This document shows, piece after piece, positions 13,412-18,150 of a stretch of 18,150 nt of DNA; position 1 is the first letter of the stretch; every line of letters begins with the position of its first letter. The notes beneath the pieces were generated by a model, which was given only the letters and a program-made list of their open reading frames with translations, ran no database searches and was not told where the DNA came from. The position numbers were made by a program, and so were the translations under genes. Origin of the DNA: CAVTHK01 sp964552235 (GTDB lineage: Bacteria; Spirochaetota; Spirochaetia; SZUA-6; CAVTHK01); contig CAZKGO010000094.1 of NCBI GenBank assembly GCA_964552235.1, positions 1 to 18,150 on the forward strand, written 5' to 3'.

Positions 13412-14962
13412 TCAGCGCTTGTCGCCGCCCTGCGCGTCCTTCGGCTCCGCTGCCAGCTTGCGCCCCGCGTCCTCCGACAGCCGCCCCGATCTCTGGAAGA
13501 TCGGCAGCACCAGGGTGGCGATCGTCAGCAACACCAGGACGAGCGAGATGGGATTGGTGCGGAAGGATTTCAGCAGCGAGCCGAGGTAGTCGCCGTTGGC
13601 CAGGGCGAGCCACCTGCGGAAGTTCTCCTCGAGCAGCGGCCCGAGGATCATCCCGAGCACCATGGGGGCGCGGGGGAAATCCAGCCTGGTCATGGCAAAG
13701 CCCAGCAGGCCGAAGGCGAGCATCACGACCACGTCGTACATGCTGTTCTGGATGCCGTAGGTGCCGATCACGCACAGCGCGAGAATCCCGGTGTTCAGGA
13801 TGGCGCGAGGGATGTGCAGCAGCTTGGCGAAGTACCTGGCCCCGGCCAGGCCAAAGGCGAGGAGCAGGACGTTGATGATCAGCATGCCGATGATGATCGC
13901 CGACACCAGGTCGAGGTGCTGCTCGAACAGCAGGGGACCTGGCTTGAGGCCGTGGATCACGAAGGCGCCGATGAGGATCGCGGTAACGGCGTCACCCGGA
14001 ATTCCGAGCGAGAGCAGCGTGGTCATGGCACCGCCCGTGCAGGCGTTGTTCGACGATTCAGCGGCCGCGATGCCCTCCAGCGACCCCTTGCCCAACTCCT
14101 CAGGATGCCTGGACAGTCTCTTCTGCTGGGCGTAGGCGACGATCGCGGCGATGGTGCCGCCGGCTCCCGGTATGGCGCCCACGATCACGCCGACGACGCT
14201 CGAGCGCAGGATCACCGCCCAGAGTCGGGGGATCTCCCGCGTCGCCTCGCCCATCCGCTCGATCCTGTGCAGCGCCGCCTTCTCGCCCAGGCTCTTGTGC
14301 ACCGAGAGCAGGATCTCGGAGACACCAAAGAGGCCGATCATGGCCGCGATGAACTGGACGCCGGACAGCAGGTTCACCTGGCCGAACGTGTAGCGGCTGC
14401 GGCCGCTCAGGGGATCGAGCCCGATGGTCGCGATCAGGAGGCCGAGAAAACCCGCGATCAACCCCTTGACCGTCGAGCCCGGCGATACGTAGGCCATGAT
14501 GCTGATCCCGAACAGGGCCACCGTGAACATCTCCAGCGACGTGAACCGCAGCGCGATCGAAGCGATCAGGGGCGAGAAGATCGCCATCGCGAACACGCTA
14601 AAGATGCCGCCGATAGCCGACGTGATCGTGGCGATGCCGATCGCCAGGCCTGCCTTTCCCTGCAAGGCGAGCGGGTGGGCGTCCAGGCTCGTCATGACCG
14701 CCGAGGGCGTTCCGGGAATGTTGACCAGGGTCGCGGAAATGGACCCTGCGTAGTTGCCCGCGCAGTAGATGCCGAGCAGCATGAGAATGGCCGAAGCGGG
14801 CGAGAGGCTGTAGGTGAGAGGCACCAGGATCGAGACGCCCATGGTCACCGTGAGTCCCGGCAGGGCGCCGACGACGATTCCCAGCACGGTGCCCAGGATC
14901 ATGAACAGCAGGCTGTCAAGGTTGATGAGACCGAAGCCGGCAGTCAGGAGACCGATGTTCAC
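13412..14962 (-). CDS. tctA: Tripartite tricarboxylate transporter, large membrane subunit TctA (second system)
   Basis: The large permease of the second tripartite carboxylate transporter, 516 residues with about 12 membrane segments. Hallmarks are GALPGLTVTMG (32-42), NIPGTPSAVMTSLDAHPLALQGKAG (81-105), GAIPGAGGTIAAIVAYAQQKRLS and GIPGDAVTAILIGAFVIHG. It is clearly homologous to the first TctA but differs through most of its length (NIPGTPSA versus GIPGNPNA in the first repeat), so this is an old paralogue and not a recent duplication. It has a hydrophilic C-terminal tail (RSGRLSEDAGRKLAAEPKDAQGGDKR). The GTG start at 14962 lies 8 nt after the tctB2 stop, with GAGGCGAG as ribosome site. mcrB follows after 57 bp. 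Confidence 0.95.
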   Translation of the reverse strand: MNIGLLTAGFGLINLDSLLFMILGTVLGIVVGALPGLTVTMGVSILVPLTYSLSPASAILMLLGIYCAGNYAGSISATLVNIPGTPSAVMTSLDAHPLALQGKAGLAIGIATITSAIGGIFSVFAMAIFSPLIASIALRFTSLEMFTVALFGISIMAYVSPGSTVKGLIAGFLGLLIATIGLDPLSGRSRYTFGQVNLLSGVQFIAAMIGLFGVSEILLSVHKSLGEKAALHRIERMGEATREIPRLWAVILRSSVVGVIVGAIPGAGGTIAAIVAYAQQKRLSRHPEELGKGSLEGIAAAESSNNACTGGAMTTLLSLGIPGDAVTAILIGAFVIHGLKPGPLLFEQHLDLVSAIIIGMLIINVLLLAFGLAGARYFAKLLHIPRAILNTGILALCVIGTYGIQNSMYDVVVMLAFGLLGFAMTRLDFPRAPMVLGMILGPLLEENFRRWLALANGDYLGSLLKSFRTNPISLVLVLLTIATLVLPIFQRSGRLSEDAGRKLAAEPKDAQGGDKR

Positions 14963-14970
14963 GCTCGCCT

Positions 14971-15435
14971 CTACCCGAAGAGGATGCCGTGGGGGATCGG
15001 CACGCGAAAGAGAATGAAAAAGACCACGTACAGCACCCCCGCCATGGGCACGCAGATGATCAGCGCCGTGCTCCTCTTCGCCTTGAGCAACAACGAAAGA
15101 GAGAGGGTGAACAGCACCGTCGGCAGGAGGAAACCGAACAGGTAGATCGCGCCCACGTAGGCGGCGAGCACTCCGACGACCGGCGCGACCACAGCCAGTT
15201 CCTCGAGGAGCGGGGCGCCGGAATGCACCGCCTGCGCGGCCTGCCCTCTTCGCGACCGCGCGAATGACGAAACCAGCAGGATTGCCCCGAGAAAGATCAG
15301 CACGATCGCCAGCGCCCGCGGATACGTGGCGGGATCCATGCCGGAGAAGCTCTTCTCGGTCGAGAAGCTGGCGCTGTTCAGGTAGGCACCCACGGCGAGC
15401 GCGACGATCGCCGCTGCGCTGAGCTGCTCCTTCAC
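14971..15435 (-). CDS. tctB: Tripartite tricarboxylate transporter, small membrane subunit TctB (second system)
   Basis: A 154-residue small membrane subunit of normal TctB length. Hydrophobic segments are visible at LSAAAIVALAVGAYL, ALAIVLIFLGAILLVSSFA, LAVVAPVVGVLAAYVGAIYLFGFLLPTVLFTLSLSLLL and ALIICVPMAGVLYVVFFILFRVPIP, giving four to five helices. FSGMDPATYPRALAIVLIFLG near residues 32-52 is the conserved TctB segment (D-P-x-x-Y/F-P-x), which was the clearest recognition point. The start is GTG at 15435 with GAGGAT about 6 nt upstream. It sits between tctC2 and tctA2 on the same strand. Confidence 0.92.
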   Translation of the reverse strand: MKEQLSAAAIVALAVGAYLNSASFSTEKSFSGMDPATYPRALAIVLIFLGAILLVSSFARSRRGQAAQAVHSGAPLLEELAVVAPVVGVLAAYVGAIYLFGFLLPTVLFTLSLSLLLKAKRSTALIICVPMAGVLYVVFFILFRVPIPHGILFG

Positions 15436-15462
15436 TGTCTATCCTCGTGCGACGCCGCCGGC

Positions 15463-15486
15463 GGCAGCGGCAGCCTTGCCGCCGCC
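15463..15486 (-). other. Hairpin between tctC2 and tctB2
   Basis: A 10-bp stem (arms 15463-15472 and 15477-15486, one G-T wobble in RNA) with a 4-nt loop, in the 77-nt gap between the tctC2 stop and tctB2 start. There is no T-tract. Such a structure after a binding-protein gene could protect the upstream mRNA or reduce read-through, giving excess TctC. The position parallels the hairpin at 462-492 in the ABC operon. Confidence 0.5.
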
Positions 15487-15512
15487 GCCCGCCGATGCCG
15501 TCACTTGCCCGC

Positions 15513-16481
15513 CTACCGGATCTTGCCCTTGAGGCGGCTTTCGACCAGGCGCTTCTGATCCTCGAAGAACTTTGAGAACTCCCGGTGTCCGACGAACTTG
15601 ACCTCGAGTCCCGAGTTCTTGACGTAGGTCTGGAACTCCGTGGACCTTGTCGCCGCTTCGATCGCCTTGTCGAGGGTGTCGAGCACCTGCTCGCTCACCC
15701 CCTTGGTGGTAAAGATGCCGCGCCAGACGGGAAAGGTGACGGCCACCCCGCCCTCCTTTGCCGTGGGAACATCGGGAAGCACCGGGTGGCGCGCCTGGCC
15801 CATCGTAGCGAGCGGCTTGATCTTGCCGGCCGAGATCATCGCCTGGCACTCGGCGGGATTCACGATCGCGACGTCGATCTCCCCGGCCGCGAGGGCGGCC
15901 ATGATCGGCGTGCCGCCGCCGGAGTACGCGATGTCCTGGAACTTGACCCCGGCGGCTTCCTCGAACTCGACGCCCGCCAGCTGCCACAGCGACCCGACCC
16001 CGTTGTGGCCGTACTTGAGGGTGGATTTCTTCGCGGCGGCAACGAGGTCCGCGAGGCTGCGGTGAGGAGCGTCGGCCTTGACGAGCACGACGCCGGTGTC
16101 GTCGACCACCTGGGCCACAGGCTGGAACCCTTCGAGGTTGACCTCGACTCCGCCATACTTCATCAGGATGACCGTGATCGAGTTGAAGTACAGCTTCTGG
16201 CCGTCCGGCTTGCCGCCGGTGATGTCGAGGGCCGCCACGGCGCCCCGCGCCGCCGACTTGTTCTCCGGGATGACGTTGACGCCGAGGGCGCTCTTGAGGC
16301 CCGGGATCAGGGCGCGGACGGTCAGGTCGTTGCCTCCTCCCGGCGCGTTGGGGATGATGAACGTGATGTCGCCGCTGGGGTACTTCGCCCCCGCCTCGCC
16401 CGCTGGGCTGGCCCACACCGTGGATGCGGAGACCGCAAGCGCGAAGACCAGGACCAGTGTTCTCGCGATTCTGCTGGTCAT
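15513..16481 (-). CDS. tctC: Tripartite tricarboxylate transporter, substrate-binding protein TctC (second system)
   Basis: The periplasmic Bug/TctC receptor of the second transporter, 322 residues. A signal peptide (residues 1-24, MTSRIARTLVLVFALAVSAS and TVWA) is followed by SPAGEAGAKYPSGD and the family start ITFIIPNAPGGGNDLTVRAL (39-58). The GGG-N-D loop is the expected carboxylate-binding loop. Later segments LVKADAPHRSLADLVAAAKK, KYGHNGVGSLWQLAGVEFEEAAG and FPVWRGIFTTKGVSEQVLDTLDKAI are typical of the family. It diverges strongly from the first TctC, consistent with a different ligand. The ATG at 16481 is preceded by GGAAGGAGAGGAAG, far better than the upstream in-frame ATG at 16568. 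The start of transcription is probably the element at 16523-16551. Confidence 0.94.
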   Translation of the reverse strand: MTSRIARTLVLVFALAVSASTVWASPAGEAGAKYPSGDITFIIPNAPGGGNDLTVRALIPGLKSALGVNVIPENKSAARGAVAALDITGGKPDGQKLYFNSITVILMKYGGVEVNLEGFQPVAQVVDDTGVVLVKADAPHRSLADLVAAAKKSTLKYGHNGVGSLWQLAGVEFEEAAGVKFQDIAYSGGGTPIMAALAAGEIDVAIVNPAECQAMISAGKIKPLATMGQARHPVLPDVPTAKEGGVAVTFPVWRGIFTTKGVSEQVLDTLDKAIEAATRSTEFQTYVKNSGLEVKFVGHREFSKFFEDQKRLVESRLKGKIR

Positions 16482-16522
16482 CTTCCTCTCCTTCCGACTT
16501 CTGCCCTGAGTTCTCGTGTTCA

Positions 16523-16551
16523 ACAATAGAAGACAATCGAGGCGGACGCAA
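16523..16551 (-). promoter_or_regulatory. Candidate promoter of the second tct operon (tctC2-tctB2-tctA2)
   Basis: On the minus strand TTGCGT (16551-16546), a 17-bp spacer and TATTGT (16528-16523) precede tctC2 by 42 nt. The wider element TGCTTGCGT...TATTGTTG resembles that upstream of tctC1. Matches to the general consensus are modest (3/6 and 4/6). Read-through into mcrB is possible because no terminator is visible in the 57-bp gap after tctA2. Confidence 0.45.
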
Positions 16552-16616
16552 GCATGCCGCAGCCCCAATCAGGCGCCACCGGCCGCTTGCGGAGCAAAGT
16601 CGCGGATCCTGCCCAA

Positions 16617-16638
16617 GACCGGGCCGGGAGGGCCGGTC
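16617..16638 (-). terminator. Possible nrdJ terminator hairpin
   Basis: An 8-bp GC-rich stem with one bulged base (GACCGG(G)CC and GGCCGGTC) about 35 nt after the nrdJ stop. It lacks a proper T-run on the minus strand (only TCTTGG follows), so it may be a weak or factor-assisted terminator. The rest of the 191-bp gap up to tctC2 holds the tct promoter candidate. Confidence 0.3.
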
Positions 16639-16672
16639 CGCGGCAGTCAAGAGGCCGCAGGCCGTTTCCGCC

Positions 16673-18150
16673 TCACGAGCAGCCGGTCGTGCCCCCGCAG
16701 GTCTCGCACTTGAGGCAGGTGCCGTTGCGCACCAGCGTGAAGTGGCCGCAGTTCGGGCACGGGTCGCCCTCGTAGCCCTGCATGCGCGCCAGCAGCACGG
16801 GGCTCTCCTCCTCCACCGACCGCGGCGGGCGCTCGCCGGCGCCGCCGTTGCCGCTCTTGCCGTTCTCCATGGTCTCGGTGGCGATCAGGTGCTCGGGCTT
16901 GACCTGAACGAGGTCGGTGCGCCTGAGGTAGGTCAGCGCGAGATCGCGGAAGATCAGGTCCAGCACCGACGTGCACATCTTGATGTTGTCGTGGCCGTGC
17001 ACCATCCCGTTGGGCTCGAAGCGCGTAAAGGTAAAGGCGTCGACGTACTCCTCGAGCGGAACCCCGTACTGGAGGCCGAGCGAGACCGCGATGGCAAAGC
17101 TGTTGAGCAGCGAGCGGAACGCCGCGCCTTCTTTGTGCATGTCGAGGAAGATCTCGCCGAGGGTGCCGCCTTCGTACTCGCCCGTCCTGATGAACAGGCT
17201 GTGCTGCCCGATCTTGGCCTTTTGCGTGTAGCCGGCGCGGCGGTTGGGCAGCGGATGGCGCTTCTGGCGCCCCTGCGAATCGCTCGCAGGCGGGGCGGCC
17301 GCGGCGGCGGCAACGGGGACATGCGCGGGCGCCGGGGCCGGAGCGCCCTCGTGCGCCGCCCGGGCCGCGGCCACGATCTCGTCGGCCACCGCGTCGCTGC
17401 CCGGGGCGAGCGAGGAAAGCGGCTGGCTCAGCTTGGAGCCATCGCGGTAGAGTGCGATGGCCTTGACCATCTTGCGCCACGAGTCGAGGTAGGCCTGCTT
17501 GATCTCGTCGACCGTCGTGTTGGCGGGCATGTTGATCGTCTTGGAGATCGCCCCCGAGACGTAGGGCTGCACGGCGGCCATCATCTCGATGTGGGCCTTC
17601 CAGGCGATGTAGCGCGTGCCCCAGCGCCCGTTCTTGTTGGCCGTGTCGAATACGGGGTAGTGCGCGGGCGACAGGTGCGGCGCGCCCTCGACGGTCATCG
17701 TGCCGCAGGCATAGCGGTCGGCGTTCTCGACCTGCTCGCGGCTGAAGCCGAGAGCCTCGGCCACGTTCAGCGACAGCTCGACCTTCGCTTCCGGGATCTC
17801 GAGCGCCTTGGCCAACGGAGCCGAACCGATCGTGGCTGGCGTAAGCGCCATGGTCAGGCTGAAGCTCGACGGCAGCCGCTCCTCGACCTTGTTCAGCGCC
17901 TCCACCGGTATCCCCTTGGCAGCCAGCGACTCGCGCGAGACGCCCGGCGCGCCGTCGAGTGTGCCGTGGCCGACGCAGTAGGCGACGATGTCGCGCACCT
18001 GCTGCTCGGTGTAGCCGAGACGGCGCAGCGCCGGCGGGATCGACTGGTTGATGAGCTTGAGGTAGCCGCCGCCCGCCAGTTTCTTGAACTTGACGAGGGC
18101 GTAGTCCGGCTCGATGCCGGTGGTGTCGCAGTCCATCACCAGGCCGATCG
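16673..18150 (-). CDS. nrdJ: Adenosylcobalamin-dependent (class II) ribonucleotide reductase, C-terminal part
   Basis: The C-terminal part (about 492 residues) of the B12-dependent ribonucleotide reductase that makes deoxyribonucleotides without oxygen; the 5' end lies beyond the right edge and the frame is open there. The fragment starts MDCDTTGIEPDYALVKFKKLAGGGYLKLINQSIPPALRRLGY, a highly conserved NrdJ block, and continues with KTINMPANTTVDEIKQAYLDSWRKMVKAIALYRDGSKLSQPL, the finger-loop and barrel end of this family. An Ala/Pro-rich linker (about residues 265-285 of the fragment) precedes a second conserved block (GEIFLDMHKEGAAFRSLLNSFAIAVSLGLQYGVPLEEYV). It ends in a zinc-ribbon tail with CPNCG, CLKCETCGG and a final TGCS, as expected for the redox-active C-terminus. 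It appears intact at its 3' end. Confidence 0.95.
   Translation of the reverse strand, partial: IGLVMDCDTTGIEPDYALVKFKKLAGGGYLKLINQSIPPALRRLGYTEQQVRDIVAYCVGHGTLDGAPGVSRESLAAKGIPVEALNKVEERLPSSFSLTMALTPATIGSAPLAKALEIPEAKVELSLNVAEALGFSREQVENADRYACGTMTVEGAPHLSPAHYPVFDTANKNGRWGTRYIAWKAHIEMMAAVQPYVSGAISKTINMPANTTVDEIKQAYLDSWRKMVKAIALYRDGSKLSQPLSSLAPGSDAVADEIVAAARAAHEGAPAPAPAHVPVAAAAAAPPASDSQGRQKRHPLPNRRAGYTQKAKIGQHSLFIRTGEYEGGTLGEIFLDMHKEGAAFRSLLNSFAIAVSLGLQYGVPLEEYVDAFTFTRFEPNGMVHGHDNIKMCTSVLDLIFRDLALTYLRRTDLVQVKPEHLIATETMENGKSGNGGAGERPPRSVEEESPVLLARMQGYEGDPCPNCGHFTLVRNGTCLKCETCGGTTGCS

Noticed and set aside
5781..14962. Recent duplication of one tct operon
   Set aside because: The two TctA, TctB and TctC sets differ along most of their length and TctB lengths differ greatly, so they are old paralogues or independently acquired.
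13223..15145. 640-codon open frame on the plus strand opposite tctA2 and mcrB
   Set aside because: Its translation is rich in R, G, Q, E, H and D with no recognisable domain; it mirrors the codon bias of the GC-rich minus-strand genes, which have clear family motifs.
16617..16638. Strong intrinsic terminator after nrdJ
   Set aside because: The stem is GC-rich but bulged and no T-run follows, so it is kept only as a low-confidence candidate.
15439..16650. 403-codon minus-strand frame overlapping tctC2
   Set aside because: It is a +1-type shadow of tctC2; the translation is low-complexity R/G/Q-rich and lacks motifs.
1..18150. CRISPR arrays, tRNA or rRNA genes, insertion sequences
   Set aside because: I found no regularly spaced direct repeats, no cloverleaf-like intergenic sequence and no transposase-like proteins; the gaps between genes are all under about 250 bp.

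Overview
This window is GC-rich bacterial chromosomal DNA with short intergenic gaps, Shine-Dalgarno sites of the GGAGG type and frequent GTG starts. The three solute-binding proteins have signal peptides followed by a short polar Q/E-containing stretch (GAQKEGG, TPQKEAAW, SPAGEAG). That style is common in Spirochaetota, so a high-GC spirochaete or relative is my best guess, but it is inference only. The class II (B12-dependent) ribonucleotide reductase fits an anaerobe or facultative anaerobe and does not fix the phylum. I see no rRNA, tRNA, CRISPR array, transposase or integrase.

Layout. (1) 1-1883, minus strand: a sugar-type ABC importer, solute-binding protein then the start of a MalF-like permease that runs off the left edge. 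Its promoter carries a perfect 18-bp inverted repeat, and a strong hairpin lies between the two genes. (2) 2022-2979, plus strand: an exported ferritin-like DUF2202 protein and a small DUF4405 membrane protein, closed by a good rho-independent terminator. (3) 2990-3737, minus strand: a vapBC toxin-antitoxin pair whose promoter overlaps a palindrome and predicts a leaderless mRNA. (4) 3786-4995, plus strand: a monocistronic enolase-superfamily acid-sugar dehydratase/racemase with its own promoter. (5) 5023-18150: an unbroken 13-kb run of eleven minus-strand genes. In transcription order these are nrdJ (5' end off the right edge), tctC2-tctB2-tctA2, mcrB-mcrC, a SAF-domain NAD(P)-dependent dehydrogenase, tctC1-tctB1-tctA1, and an RNase Z-like metallo-beta-lactamase-fold hydrolase.

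How the genes may work together. Two complete but divergent tripartite tricarboxylate transporters, a Rossmann/SAF oxidoreductase, an MBL hydrolase translationally coupled to tctA1, and the neighbouring enolase-superfamily enzyme look like an uptake and catabolism locus for one or more organic or sugar acids. The substrate cannot be read from the sequence. A type IV, modification-dependent McrBC-like restriction system is packed between tctA2 (57-bp gap) and the dehydrogenase (23-bp gap) on the same strand. Its McrB has about 200 N-terminal residues that I cannot assign to a known modified-base reader, and this is the most likely place for something undescribed. Both tct operons have a similar promoter-like element upstream (TGCTTGCGT, 16-17 bp, then TATCATTG or TATTGTTG), which hints at shared control.
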